Positions 8,044-16,400 of a stretch of 26,633 nucleotides of DNA are shown one piece after another. Source of the DNA: Lachnospiraceae bacterium (GTDB taxonomy: Bacteria; Bacillota; Clostridia; Lachnospirales; Lachnospiraceae). The stretch covers positions 1 through 26,633 of the forward strand of contig CAAFVW010000086.1 in NCBI GenBank assembly GCA_900766575.1. Reading direction: 5' to 3'. Below the pieces are notes generated by a model, which worked only from the letters and a program-made list of their open reading frames with translations, did no database searches and had not been told where the DNA came from. The position numbers and the translations under genes were made by a program. Numbering within the stretch: position 1 is the first letter of the stretch; every line of letters begins with the position of its first letter.

Positions 8044-9003
8044 TCAGGGGGTAATCATCCGGATGGCACCGGGGAGGCATTCCACCCGGAATCCACGGCT
8101 TTTTCTTGTTACTTCTCCGTCCGTATGTACCCACAGGGGAGCGGAGGTCTTAATGGACATTTCCGTTGCGGTGAAGGCATCAATACCTTTTACAAAATAG
8201 TGTTTGCCGAAAAAGGCAGTAGGCAGAGCCAACAGGACAAGACCTTTGGAAATATTGCCTACCGAACAGAGATCCAGGACACCGTCATGGTCAATCGCGG
8301 GAGGACAGAACATGAATCCACCGCCTTCGTAGCGGTGACTCATACAAGTCACGAACAGGAAACGGGGAAGCTCTAAGGAGTGCTTTGTTCCGTGCACGTT
8401 ATCTTCCAGGGTCAGAGTGCAGGAGACCTTGCGGGCTGTGACCAACTGCTTTAAAGCGATGCCCAGATAGGTCAGTTTTCCTAAGCCTATCCGGTTCATG
8501 GTGTCTTTGATCCGGGAACTCATGGCTTCCGCACACACAGCAGCATCGAATCCGATCCCACAGCTGACAGCGAAGAGGCGGGATTCTTCCGGCTGGTTCT
8601 CGTCCAGATAGGTAAGGCGACCCAGATCCATGGCTCTGGGGTCCGTGTTTTGCAGGATCAGGTCCAGTGCGGCCTTCGGATCCCTGGAAATTCCCAGGTC
8701 TCTGGCCAGATCATTGCTGGAGCCGGTGGGAATGTATCCCAGGATAACTCTGGAAGGATCTGCGATGCCCTGTAGAGCCTCGTTCACAGTACCGTCACCG
8801 CCCAACACAATCAGTTTTACATCGGAATCTGCCGCATATTTTGAAGTGATCTGTGCGGCCAGTTCCCTGACCTCTCCGGCTTTTCGGGAAAAATAAGTCC
8901 GGTATTTTGCGTTGTATGCCTTGAGAGCGGGTTCTACCTGTTCCAACCAGATTCTGGCACCTCTCCCGGAGCGGGAGGCGGGATTGATAATAATATGGTA
9001 CAT
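8044..9003 (-). CDS. Diacylglycerol kinase family lipid kinase (DagK/YegS type)
   Basis: A 319-residue soluble or peripheral lipid kinase that likely phosphorylates diacylglycerol or a related lipid with ATP, feeding phosphatidic acid back into phospholipid synthesis. Evidence: HIIINPASRSGRG at the N terminus, the nucleotide-binding GGDGTVNEAL at 68-77, PTGSSNDLAR at 92-101, and GIGFDAAV with the C-terminal VHTDGE block typical of DAGK_cat proteins. GATGAGGA sits six bases before the ATG. No terminator is visible before the PAP2-like gene 122 bases downstream, so some co-transcription is possible although that gene has its own promoter. Bacterial family members differ in substrate (DAG, undecaprenol, ceramide, phosphatidylglycerol), so the exact lipid is not assigned. 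Confidence 0.92.
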   Translation of the reverse strand: MYHIIINPASRSGRGARIWLEQVEPALKAYNAKYRTYFSRKAGEVRELAAQITSKYAADSDVKLIVLGGDGTVNEALQGIADPSRVILGYIPTGSSNDLARDLGISRDPKAALDLILQNTDPRAMDLGRLTYLDENQPEESRLFAVSCGIGFDAAVCAEAMSSRIKDTMNRIGLGKLTYLGIALKQLVTARKVSCTLTLEDNVHGTKHSLELPRFLFVTCMSHRYEGGGFMFCPPAIDHDGVLDLCSVGNISKGLVLLALPTAFFGKHYFVKGIDAFTATEMSIKTSAPLWVHTDGEVTRKSRGFRVECLPGAIRMITP

Positions 9004-9146
9004 GAGTATTCCTCATCTTTCGTATCTGTTTTGATTCGGGTTCTATCTGTGCAAAGTCGTATATACAAAATGATATAAGTACTTCGGACGATAACGTTAT
9101 TTTAACACACTGTACAGCTTCTGCCAACATTGTTCATTTTTCATCT

Positions 9147-9174
9147 TTGCAATTAAAAAGTTCTATGCTATACT
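9147..9174 (+). promoter_or_regulatory. Promoter of glyA
   Basis: TTGCAA at 9147-9152 and TATACT at 9169-9174 are spaced by 16 bases. The predicted start is near 9181. In the same intergenic region a ten-base palindrome ATAACGTTAT lies at 9091-9100. I could not find a clear promoter for the divergent lipid kinase gene. Confidence 0.75.
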
Positions 9175-9186
9175 AAGTTCTAAGTT

Positions 9187-9204
9187 TATCACATTAACGT
9201 GATA
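9187..9204 (+). promoter_or_regulatory. Inverted repeat at the glyA transcript start (possible operator)
   Basis: Perfect six-bp arms TATCAC and GTGATA flank the six bases ATTAAC, just downstream of the predicted start and 22 bases before the ATG. The position fits a repressor operator. The RNA hairpin would be weak. Confidence 0.45.
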
Positions 9205-9226
9205 GTGACATAAGGAGGAATGAGGC

Positions 9227-10465
9227 ATGTATTCATTGGATGAAGTAAAAAAAGTGGATCCAGAGGTGGCACAGGCCATTATTGATGAGGAGAACCGTCA
9301 GAACAGTCATATTGAGCTGATCGCATCCGAGAACTGGGTGAGCAAGGCAGTCATGGCGGCTATGGGAAGCCCTCTGACCAATAAATATGCGGAAGGTTAT
9401 CCCGGCAAGAGATATTATGGCGGATGTGAGTGTGTGGATGTTATTGAAAATCTGGCCATTGAGCGTGCCAGGAAGCTGTTCGGCTGTGACTATGCCAATG
9501 TACAGCCCCATTCCGGAGCACAGGCCAATATGGCGGTACAGTTTGCCGTACTGAAGCCCGGCGACACCATTATGGGCATGAACCTGGATCATGGCGGACA
9601 TCTGACCCACGGTTCACCTGTGAATATGTCCGGTAAATATTTCCATGTAGTACCTTACGGTGTGGATGACAATGGTTTCCTGGACTATGACAGAATGAGA
9701 GAACTGGCATTGGAATGTAAGCCCAAGATGATCATTGCCGGTGCTTCCGCATATGCACGTACCATTGACTTCAAGAAGTTCCGTGAAGTAGCGGATGAAG
9801 TCGGTGCGGTATTAATGGTAGATATGGCGCACATTGCAGGCCTTGTGGCAGCAGGTCTTCATCCGAGCCCCATTCCCTATGCTGATGTTGTTACCACGAC
9901 AACACATAAGACACTGCGCGGCCCCAGAGGTGGTATGATCCTCTGCAATAAGGAAGCCAATGAGAGATTCAATTTTAATAAAGCAATCTTCCCCGGCATT
10001 CAGGGCGGCCCTCTGATGCATGTGATCGCTGCGAAGGCAGTCTGCTTCGAGGAAGCTCTGAGCGATGACTTCAAGGTATATCAGCAGAACATCGTGGACA
10101 ATGCACAGGCACTGTGCAAGGGCCTGATGAGCCGTGATATCAAGATCGTTTCCGGTGGTACGGACAATCATCTGATGCTGGTGGATCTGACTCCTTACGG
10201 ATTGACCGGTAAGGCTGTGGAGAAGCTTCTGGATGCAGCACATATCACTGCCAACAAGAATACGATTCCTAACGATCCCCAGTCTCCGTTCGTAACCAGT
10301 GGTATCCGTCTGGGAACTCCTGCGGTGACTTCCAGAGGTCTGAACACTGAGGACATGGATCAGGTAGCAGAGGCCATCGCCATGGTAATCAAGGGCGGTG
10401 AGGAGCAGGTTCCCGCAGCCAGAGCTATCATTCAGAAATTAACAGACAAATATCCTCTGATCTAA
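9227..10465 (+). CDS. glyA: Serine hydroxymethyltransferase
   Basis: A PLP enzyme that converts serine and tetrahydrofolate to glycine and 5,10-methylene-tetrahydrofolate, the main source of one-carbon units. The 412-residue length is standard. Conserved parts are IELIASENWVSKAV at 29-42, YAEGYPGKRYYGG at 54-66, VQPHSGAQAN at 92-101, VDMAHIAGL at 198-206 and the Schiff-base lysine K228 in TTTTHKTLRGPRGG. AAGGAGGAATGAGG is a strong ribosome site before ATG 9227. The gene is monocistronic between its promoter and a strong terminator. It is divergent from the lipid kinase gene across 223 bases of non-coding DNA. Confidence 0.98.
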   Translation: MYSLDEVKKVDPEVAQAIIDEENRQNSHIELIASENWVSKAVMAAMGSPLTNKYAEGYPGKRYYGGCECVDVIENLAIERARKLFGCDYANVQPHSGAQANMAVQFAVLKPGDTIMGMNLDHGGHLTHGSPVNMSGKYFHVVPYGVDDNGFLDYDRMRELALECKPKMIIAGASAYARTIDFKKFREVADEVGAVLMVDMAHIAGLVAAGLHPSPIPYADVVTTTTHKTLRGPRGGMILCNKEANERFNFNKAIFPGIQGGPLMHVIAAKAVCFEEALSDDFKVYQQNIVDNAQALCKGLMSRDIKIVSGGTDNHLMLVDLTPYGLTGKAVEKLLDAAHITANKNTIPNDPQSPFVTSGIRLGTPAVTSRGLNTEDMDQVAEAIAMVIKGGEEQVPAARAIIQKLTDKYPLI

Positions 10466-10500
10466 GGAGAAATCTTTCAACAGAACATGTTTTATAAAAG

Positions 10501-10537
10501 GCCGGTTTGTATAGGAAAGTGTGCAAACCGGCTTTTT
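10501..10537 (+). terminator. Rho-independent terminator of glyA
   Basis: Arms GCCGGTTTG (10501-10509) and CAAACCGGC (10524-10532) pair perfectly, and five T follow. Confidence 0.95.
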
Positions 10538-10561
10538 GCAGGACAAATTTGAAAGGCAGAG

Positions 10562-10590
10562 TTGAGTTTATGATAGGGCCGTGTTAAAAT
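10562..10590 (+). promoter_or_regulatory. Promoter of the sulfatase-fold membrane protein gene
   Basis: TTGAGT at 10562-10567 and TAAAAT at 10585-10590 are spaced by exactly 17 bases. The leader is about 43 bases. Confidence 0.75.
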
Positions 10591-10639
10591 ATGGGGCAGA
10601 AAAAATCGCAGAGCTGGCAAAACAGATAGGAAGATAAAC

Positions 10640-12307
10640 ATGACAAAGGATAAAATAAACACATTTTTCAGGGAAAAAAGTAAAGTGGCAGCTACCGGGC
10701 TGGTGGTGGCGTTGGCTATGTGTTTCATGTTGTTTCTATATGCCCCGTTGGAGTTGTACGTTACGAACCAGACAGAATTCTGGTTTGATTTTCAGAAAAT
10801 ATTAAAAGCCTGTCTGGAAAATTTCGCCATATTTTTTGCGGCAAATGTGCTGGGAATCGTTGTGACGGCATGGATTTCCAGGACGCTATGCCGTGTGGTA
10901 ACGGCAGCGGAACTGGTGGGAATGCTGACCCTGTATGTGCAGGGAAATTTTTTTGTAGGAAATATGCCTCCGTTTGACGGTACGGATATCGTGTGGGAAG
11001 AATACCGGGGAGAAAATATTAAGACAGCGGTGGTGTGCCTTATTATTACGGCAGTGATTATCATCGGGGGGAAAAAACTGGGTGAGAAACGGATGGATAT
11101 GGTCTGTAAGGCAGTGAGTGCCGGACTGGGTGGAATGCTGTTTGTTACCCTGGTAACGATTACTCTGTCCACCGGTGCTTACAGAGAGAGAACGACCTAT
11201 TATGCATTGGAGAACGGTCAGTATCATTTGTCAGAGAACAGGAATTTTCTGATTTTACTGTTGGATGCGGTGGATGCAAAATCATTGGAAGCGGTTATGG
11301 AATCGGATCCCTCCAACGAAGAGATTTTCACGGATTTTACGTATTATCCGGATATGGTGGGAGCCTATCCGTGGACGGCATTTTCAACGCCTTATATTTT
11401 ATCAGGAAAATGGTATGAGGGACAGGAATATTATCTGGACTACACGGCTGCAGCGGTGGAGGAGTCCGGACTTTTTCGGGAATTGTCGGACAGAGGGTAT
11501 GATATTGCTCTGTACGAGTCAGATCCCTGGGTGACATCGTATACTTATCAGTTCTCGAATATGGTGGAATTGCAGCATGAAGTCTATGCGTGGAAATATT
11601 TCAGAAGGGCGATCTGCAAACTGGGCGGCATCCGATATGCACCGTTTTTCCTGAAAGAATATTGCTATCGGTCCATAGAGCAGACACAGGGACAGCATAA
11701 CGCATTTGTGGATGAAAGCAATCCTTTGTATACATGGGATCTGGGAGCTTTTGATGCGCACATGCAGGAGGAAGAGGTGACCTGTCAGGCTGCGGACTGT
11801 TTCAAATACTATCATTTGCAGGGAGGACACGTTCCTTTTCTATACGATGCTGATCTGAATGCAGCGGAGAATTCCTCCTATCAGGAGGTGCTGCAGGCAA
11901 ATATCAAACTGATTGGTCATTTTCTGCAAAAACTGAAGCAGGCCGGGGTATATGACAACTCGGTAATTATCATTATGTCGGACCACGGTTTTGACGCACA
12001 GAATGGAACATCGGCATATGGCAGACAGAATCCGGTGTTTTTCGTAAAAGGTATCGGGGAGAGTCATCCTTTACAGACATCCCTGGTTCCGGCATCCTAT
12101 GAAGATCTTCAGGACGCGTATATCCGCCTTTTGGATGGGGCGAAGGGAGAGGCCATTTTCCCTTATCAGCAGGGAGAAAAAAGAGAGAGGCGCTATATTT
12201 TCTACGAGAATACAGACCACACTATGTATGAATGGTTTCAGACAGGCCCAGCATGGAAGTTTGACGAATATCGGGAAAGCGGAGTCACTTATTCCAGGAA
12301 AAATTAG
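10640..12307 (+). CDS. Membrane-anchored sulfatase-fold (alkaline phosphatase superfamily) hydrolase/transferase
   Basis: The 555-residue protein has about five membrane helices in the first 180 residues and then a large, probably extracytoplasmic catalytic domain, the LTA synthase/phosphoethanolamine transferase layout. NFLILLLDAVDAKSLE at 202-217 gives the first metal ligand (D209). YPWTAFSTPYILSG at 243-256 holds the likely nucleophile (T246 is the best candidate). GGHVPF (H397) and MSDHGFD (D448, H449) supply further ligands. In the family these enzymes move glycerol phosphate or phosphoethanolamine, or hydrolyse sulfate or phosphate esters on the cell surface. The acceptor cannot be told here. 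It has its own promoter and terminator and no glycan-synthesis neighbours except the distant glf. It lacks the N-terminal ES motif of true LTA synthases, so I would not call it LtaS. Confidence 0.82.
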   Translation: MTKDKINTFFREKSKVAATGLVVALAMCFMLFLYAPLELYVTNQTEFWFDFQKILKACLENFAIFFAANVLGIVVTAWISRTLCRVVTAAELVGMLTLYVQGNFFVGNMPPFDGTDIVWEEYRGENIKTAVVCLIITAVIIIGGKKLGEKRMDMVCKAVSAGLGGMLFVTLVTITLSTGAYRERTTYYALENGQYHLSENRNFLILLLDAVDAKSLEAVMESDPSNEEIFTDFTYYPDMVGAYPWTAFSTPYILSGKWYEGQEYYLDYTAAAVEESGLFRELSDRGYDIALYESDPWVTSYTYQFSNMVELQHEVYAWKYFRRAICKLGGIRYAPFFLKEYCYRSIEQTQGQHNAFVDESNPLYTWDLGAFDAHMQEEEVTCQAADCFKYYHLQGGHVPFLYDADLNAAENSSYQEVLQANIKLIGHFLQKLKQAGVYDNSVIIIMSDHGFDAQNGTSAYGRQNPVFFVKGIGESHPLQTSLVPASYEDLQDAYIRLLDGAKGEAIFPYQQGEKRERRYIFYENTDHTMYEWFQTGPAWKFDEYRESGVTYSRKN

Positions 12308-12328
12308 AGTACAATATTCAAATACAGA

Positions 12329-12378
12329 GACAACCTTCATTTTTCTTTTCGAAAAGGATAAAAATGGGGGTTGTCTTT
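12329..12378 (+). terminator. Terminator after the sulfatase-fold gene
   Basis: A long interrupted stem starts with GACAACC (12329-12335) and GGTTGTC (12369-12375), with inner CTTTT/AAAAG pairs, and is followed by TTT. The T run is short. Its right arm overlaps the -35 of the next promoter. Confidence 0.7.
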
Positions 12379-12399
12379 CCTATTTTACTGTGCTAGAAT
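12371..12399 (+). promoter_or_regulatory. Promoter of the ACT protein-hom-lysC operon
   Basis: TTGTCT at 12371-12376 and TAGAAT at 12394-12399 are spaced by 17 bases. The -35 lies inside the right arm of the preceding terminator. A small hairpin (TCCGT 12422-12426, ACGGA 12430-12434) stands in the leader before the ribosome site. Confidence 0.72.
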
Positions 12400-12459
12400 A
12401 TCCCTCAGTGAAAAACAAGTGTCCGTACCACGGATACGAACCGATAGAAAGGACAAAAT

Positions 12460-12903
12460 ATGGGAGAAACGACCAAGTATTTCGTGGTGAAGCAGAAGGC
12501 AATCCCCGAAGTACTGCTAAAGGTAGTGGAAGCAAAGCGGCTTCTTGAGTCAGAGAAAGTTCTGACCATACAGGAAGCGGTTGATGCGGTAGGTATCAGC
12601 CGCAGTTCTTTTTATAAGTACAAAGATGACATTTTCCCCTTTCACGACAATTCGCAGGGAACTACGATCACGCTCACTTTTCAGATGGATGATGAACCTG
12701 GGATTTTGTCGGATGTGTTGAAGATCATAGCGGAGTATCGAGCCAATATTCTGACGATCCATCAGAGTATTCCCATCAACGGGATTGCTTCTCTGACGCT
12801 GAGCATTCAGGTATTGCAGACTACCGGGGATATTTCCCATATGATCGAACAGCTGGAGGGCCAGTCCAGCGTACATCATGTAAAAATACTGGCGAAGGAA
12901 TAA
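12460..12903 (+). CDS. ACT domain protein with N-terminal HTH-like segment (PheB/UPF0735 type)
   Basis: A 147-residue protein with a likely helix-turn-helix at about 36-55 (TIQEAVDAVGISRSSFYKYK) and one ACT domain at about 68-145 (ITLTFQMDDEPGILSDVLKIIAEYR is cut here at EP for position: motif 70-94). ACT domains bind amino acids. The same architecture in Bacillus is called PheB, next to pheA, and its function is not settled. Here it leads an operon with hom and lysC (36-base gap to hom), so it could sense threonine, lysine or methionine, or regulate the operon. AGAAAGGA precedes ATG 12460 with a six-base gap. Some relatives have been annotated as chorismate mutase. I see no chorismate mutase motif. 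Confidence 0.85.
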   Translation: MGETTKYFVVKQKAIPEVLLKVVEAKRLLESEKVLTIQEAVDAVGISRSSFYKYKDDIFPFHDNSQGTTITLTFQMDDEPGILSDVLKIIAEYRANILTIHQSIPINGIASLTLSIQVLQTTGDISHMIEQLEGQSSVHHVKILAKE

Positions 12904-12939
12904 TTCAGGAATTATAAAGATAAAAGTGAGGAGAATATT

Positions 12940-14151
12940 ATGATCAATGTTGCGGTATTAGGCTATGGCACCGTAGGCAGCGGTGTGGTGGAAGTCATTG
13001 AGAAAAATAAGGATATGGTGAATAAGAAATCAACCCAGGAGCTGGAAGTAAAATATATCCTGGATCTGAGAGATTTCCCCGGAGATCCTTACGAAGATAA
13101 GGTGATTCATGATTTCAACACGATTCTGGAGGATGACAGTGTAAAGATCGTCTGTGAGACCATGGGCGGTGTCGGAGCCGCATACCAGTTCACAAAGCAG
13201 GCTCTGGAGCTTGGCAAAAGCGTCTGCACATCCAATAAAGAACTGGTAGCAAAACACGGTCCCGAACTGTTGCAGATCGCAAGAGAGCATAACTGTAATT
13301 ATCTGTTTGAAGCCAGTGTGGGCGGCGGTATTCCGATTATCCGTCCGTTAAATTATTCCCTGACGGCAGAGAAGATCGAAGCGATCAACGGTATTCTCAA
13401 CGGTACTACCAACTATATCCTGAGCAAAATGGAAAAAGAGGGCGCGGATTTCGCGACGGTATTGAAAGAAGCACAGGACAAAGGTTATGCAGAGCGTAAT
13501 CCGGAAGCGGATGTGGAAGGGCATGATGCCTGCCGCAAGATAGCGATCCTTTCCTCTCTGATGTTTGGAAAAAATGTGGATTCCGAGAAGATTCCGACGG
13601 AGGGAATTACGAAGATCACCGCTGCGGATTTTGAATATGCCAATGCTGCGGATCATACCATCAAACTGCTGGGCAGAAGCCGTGCCATTGATGAAAATAC
13701 TGCAGAGGTTATGGTGGCGCCGTTCTTACTTTCCAGGGAGCATCCGTTAGCCATGGTACACGGTGTGTTCAATGCTGTATTTGTCACCGGCAACATGTTA
13801 GGAGACTCCATGTATTACGGCAGAGGAGCAGGCAAGCTTCCGACAGCCAGCGCGGTAGTATCGGACGTTATCGACTGTGCAAGACACCAGGGCAAGGTGA
13901 TCATGTGCTTCTGGGACAAGGAAGAAGTGCAGCTGGCAGATATCGGCGAGACGGCAAGAAGTTTCTTCGTCAGAGCCAAAGCCGGTGCGGAGGCAGCAGT
14001 GGAGGCGGCATTCCCTGGCGGACAGATGGTACATCTGGAGGATCGGAAGGAAGATTTCGGATATTTTACACAGAGCATGAAGGAGAAAGAGTTCCGGGCC
14101 AAATACGAGGCTCTGGGAGAACAGATGCTCGGCAGAATCCGCTGCGTATAA
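12940..14151 (+). CDS. hom: Homoserine dehydrogenase
   Basis: NAD(P)H-dependent reduction of aspartate semialdehyde to homoserine, the branch point to threonine and methionine. The 403-residue protein has the dinucleotide fold VLGYGTVGSGV at 6-16, TSNKELVAKHG near 98-108, GGGIPIIRPL, INGILNGTTNYIL, and the catalytic region NPEADVEGHDACRKIAIL (aspartates and lysine). A degenerate ACT-like tail lies after about residue 325 (FFVRAKAG...), shorter than the full ACT domain of Bacillus Hom but typical of many clostridial enzymes. GTGAGGAG precedes the start. It lies between the ACT protein and aspartate kinase, consistent with an aspartate-pathway operon. Confidence 0.96.
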   Translation: MINVAVLGYGTVGSGVVEVIEKNKDMVNKKSTQELEVKYILDLRDFPGDPYEDKVIHDFNTILEDDSVKIVCETMGGVGAAYQFTKQALELGKSVCTSNKELVAKHGPELLQIAREHNCNYLFEASVGGGIPIIRPLNYSLTAEKIEAINGILNGTTNYILSKMEKEGADFATVLKEAQDKGYAERNPEADVEGHDACRKIAILSSLMFGKNVDSEKIPTEGITKITAADFEYANAADHTIKLLGRSRAIDENTAEVMVAPFLLSREHPLAMVHGVFNAVFVTGNMLGDSMYYGRGAGKLPTASAVVSDVIDCARHQGKVIMCFWDKEEVQLADIGETARSFFVRAKAGAEAAVEAAFPGGQMVHLEDRKEDFGYFTQSMKEKEFRAKYEALGEQMLGRIRCV

Positions 14152-14225
14152 TATTCTGTTCTGCGAAAACAAGGCAGAATCATTATGGATATATTATTAT
14201 TAACAGAAGTTGAGGAGAAAATGTT

Positions 14226-15545
14226 ATGTCAAAAGTAGTAAAGTTCGGTGGAAGTTCTTTGGCCAGTGCAGAGCAGTTCAAAAAAGTAGGAAATATCATC
14301 CGCGCGGACAAGGAGAGAAGATATGTAGTACCCTCTGCACCGGGAAAAAGATTCTCTGATGATACCAAGGTGACAGATATGCTGTATGCCTGCTATGACC
14401 TGGCAGATCAGGGCAAGAGTTTTCAGGCAGAACTGGATGCCATCAAGGCACGTTATCAGGAAATTATTGATGGTTTGCAGCTGAATCTGGATCTTAGCGA
14501 TGAATTCAAGACCATTGAGAAGAATTTTAAGGCAAAGGCGGGAAGCAATTATGCAGCTTCCCGCGGAGAATATCTCAATGGTATTATCATGGCAAATTAT
14601 CTGGGCTATGATTTCATTGATGCTGCAACGGTTATTTTCTTTGATGAAAACGGTGAGTTTGATGCTGCGAAGACCAACGAGATACTTCGTGCCAGACTGG
14701 CAGAGAGTAAGGAAGCGGTTGTACCCGGATTCTACGGTTCCATGCCGGACGGCACAGTAAAAACCTTTTCCAGAGGCGGTTCCGATATCACGGGATCGAT
14801 TGTAGCCAAGGCAGCCAGAGCGGATGTTTATGAGAACTGGACGGATGTCTCCGGATTCCTGATTGCGGATCCCAGAATTATTGACCATCCCGAAGCGATT
14901 GAGACCATCACTTACCGCGAACTTCGTGAGCTGGCATATATGGGAGCTACCGTACTTCATGAGGATGCTATTTTCCCGGTACGCCAGGAGGGTATCCCCA
15001 TCAATATCCGGAATACCAATGCGCCGGAGGACAATGGCACCTGGATCGTGGGAAGTACCTGCCAGAAGTCCAAATATGTGATCACCGGTATTGCCGGCAA
15101 AAAGGGCTTTTGCTCTGTCAATATCGAAAAAGATATGATGAATTCCGAGATTGGTTTCGGCAGAAAGGTATTGCAGGCATTTGAGGAGAATGGCATTTCT
15201 TTCGAGCATGTTCCCTCCGGCATCGATACCATGACGGTATTCGTACATCAGGACGAATTCATGCATAAGGAACAGAAAGTGGTAGCAGGCATCCACAGAC
15301 TGGCCAATCCCGATACCATCGACATTGAATCAGATCTGGCACTGATCGCAGTGGTAGGCCGTGGCATGAAATCTACCCGCGGTACTGCTGGCAGAATTTT
15401 CTCCGCACTGGCACACCAGAATATCAATGTCAAGATGATCGATCAGGGATCTTCCGAGCTGAACATCATCATCGGTGTGGCAAATGAAGATTTCGAAACG
15501 GCTATCAAGGCCATCTATGATATTTTTGTACTGACAAGGCTGTAA
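14226..15545 (+). CDS. lysC: Aspartate kinase (monofunctional, ACT-regulated)
   Basis: Phosphorylates aspartate, the first step to lysine, threonine and methionine. In the 439-residue protein, VKFGGSSLAS at 5-14 is the kinase start motif, SRGGSDITGSIVAKA holds the substrate/ATP region, and TDVSGFLIADPRI is the conserved aspartokinase block. Two ACT repeats follow in the last 150 residues (FCSVNIEKDMMN... and LIAVVGRGMKSTRGTAG...NVKMIDQGSSELNI). The layout resembles the longer ThrA/LysC-III-like kinases, not the two-subunit Bacillus LysC with an internal start. GAGGAG lies upstream. An overlapping ATG at 14221 is out of frame. The effector (Lys, Thr or both) cannot be read from sequence. The gene closes the operon at a terminator. 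Confidence 0.96.
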   Translation: MSKVVKFGGSSLASAEQFKKVGNIIRADKERRYVVPSAPGKRFSDDTKVTDMLYACYDLADQGKSFQAELDAIKARYQEIIDGLQLNLDLSDEFKTIEKNFKAKAGSNYAASRGEYLNGIIMANYLGYDFIDAATVIFFDENGEFDAAKTNEILRARLAESKEAVVPGFYGSMPDGTVKTFSRGGSDITGSIVAKAARADVYENWTDVSGFLIADPRIIDHPEAIETITYRELRELAYMGATVLHEDAIFPVRQEGIPINIRNTNAPEDNGTWIVGSTCQKSKYVITGIAGKKGFCSVNIEKDMMNSEIGFGRKVLQAFEENGISFEHVPSGIDTMTVFVHQDEFMHKEQKVVAGIHRLANPDTIDIESDLALIAVVGRGMKSTRGTAGRIFSALAHQNINVKMIDQGSSELNIIIGVANEDFETAIKAIYDIFVLTRL

Positions 15546-15555
15546 GATAATAAGA

Positions 15556-15594
15556 AAGAGACAGAAACCAGGGAAAGGTAACTGTCTCTTTTTT
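15556..15594 (+). terminator. Terminator of lysC, possibly bidirectional
   Basis: Arms AAGAGACAG (15556-15564) and CTGTCTCTT (15582-15590) pair perfectly and run into TTTTTT. The minus strand also gives a T-rich tail, so it may also stop the convergent tetR-type gene that ends at 15613. Confidence 0.93.
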
Positions 15595-15612
15595 CGTGAA
15601 CACGTGAATGCT

Positions 15613-16164
15613 TTAATTCTCCGGATACTGGATCATATCCAGGATTGGTGTCCGCATAATATACTGATAGGTTTCGAAAATTTTCTCCGCAGGCACTTCC
15701 CTGGGGGAAGCAAGCCAGGATTTCAGAATTTCGATTAACAGGATCGCGTTATAGCGGGCAAGACTCTGAGAGGTGATTAAATCACAGGGCATTGCTTTCA
15801 TGGGATGTCTGGTCAGAATACGGAAAAAAGTTTCTTCACAGTAATGGGCAAAAAATTCACCGAAACAATTCTGCCCGGTCAGCTCGAAGAGCCGATGGTA
15901 ATATTCTTTGTTTTTCTCGAAACAGATAAACATCAGTTTGATGGCTTCCCGTTCCATGTCATTTTCTATCATGACTTCGACTTTACTGCCGATATCACGG
16001 TTGAACAGGAACTCGATCACTTCGTATTTATCCTGAAAGTAGTTATAGAAAGTAGGTCGGATCACATGTGCGCCATCCGTAATCATTTTGATGGAAATCT
16101 TCTGAAAAGGCATGGTAAGCACCAGAGCGCGAAAACTTTCTGCCAATAATTCCTTTGTCTTCAT
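15613..16164 (-). CDS. TetR/AcrR-family transcriptional regulator
   Basis: A 183-residue regulator. The TetR-type helix-turn-helix is at about residues 23-50 (ISIKMITDGAHV, then RPTFYNYFQDKYEVI). The C-terminal ligand domain is of the DhaS-like class and diverged. The frame is open 28 codons further upstream, but AAAGGAGT stands six bases before the ATG at 16164 and the extra segment would overlap the promoter, so 16164 is the start. The gene is divergent from an MntP-like exporter, with inverted repeats between them. The usual reading is a repressor that controls itself and the exporter and is released by a small ligand or cation. The ligand is unknown. Confidence 0.9.
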   Translation of the reverse strand: MKTKELLAESFRALVLTMPFQKISIKMITDGAHVIRPTFYNYFQDKYEVIEFLFNRDIGSKVEVMIENDMEREAIKLMFICFEKNKEYYHRLFELTGQNCFGEFFAHYCEETFFRILTRHPMKAMPCDLITSQSLARYNAILLIEILKSWLASPREVPAEKIFETYQYIMRTPILDMIQYPEN

Positions 16165-16206
16165 CACAGGACTCCTTTTCCTATAAAAAAGAATCAAGAT
16201 AAAAAT

Positions 16207-16235
16207 ATTATAAACAAAAAAGAACCATTTCTCAA
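16207..16235 (-). promoter_or_regulatory. Promoter of the TetR-family gene
   Basis: On the minus strand TTGAGA (16230-16235) and a perfect TATAAT (16207-16212) are spaced by 17 bases. A dyad abuts the -35. Confidence 0.83.
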
Positions 16236-16255
16236 CCAAAAACGACAATTTTGGT
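16235..16255. promoter_or_regulatory. Inverted repeat between tetR-type and mntP-like genes, probable operator
   Basis: Arms ACCAAAA (16235-16241) and TTTTGGT (16249-16255) flank ACGACAA. CGACA (16243-16247) also pairs with TGTCG (16258-16262). The repeat touches the -35 of the regulator gene. A weak plus-strand promoter (TTGGTA 16251-16256, 17 bases, TACATT 16274-16279) would overlap it too. Confidence 0.5.
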
Positions 16256-16274
16256 AAAATGTCGCGGTTTATTT

Positions 16275-16291
16275 ACATTTGCCGGAAATGT
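16275..16291. promoter_or_regulatory. Second inverted repeat upstream of mntP-like gene
   Basis: Arms ACATTT and AAATGT flank GCCGG. It lies 20 bases from the first dyad, overlaps the weak candidate -10 of the mntP-like gene, and does not share its sequence. Confidence 0.35.
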
Positions 16292-16400
16292 GTAAAAACA
16301 GCAAAACTCCATGAGAATGTTGTATCTTACCGGGAACGGCAAAATTGAGTAAAGTAAAAGGGAAAAGAGATGATAAAAATTGAGGAAAGGAGCTGTGTAG

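Noticed and set aside
16165..16400. Mn2+ (yybP-ykoY) riboswitch before the MntP-like gene
   Set aside because: The characteristic paired CUC/GGGGAGUA-type loops are not visible; the region shows only simple dyads.
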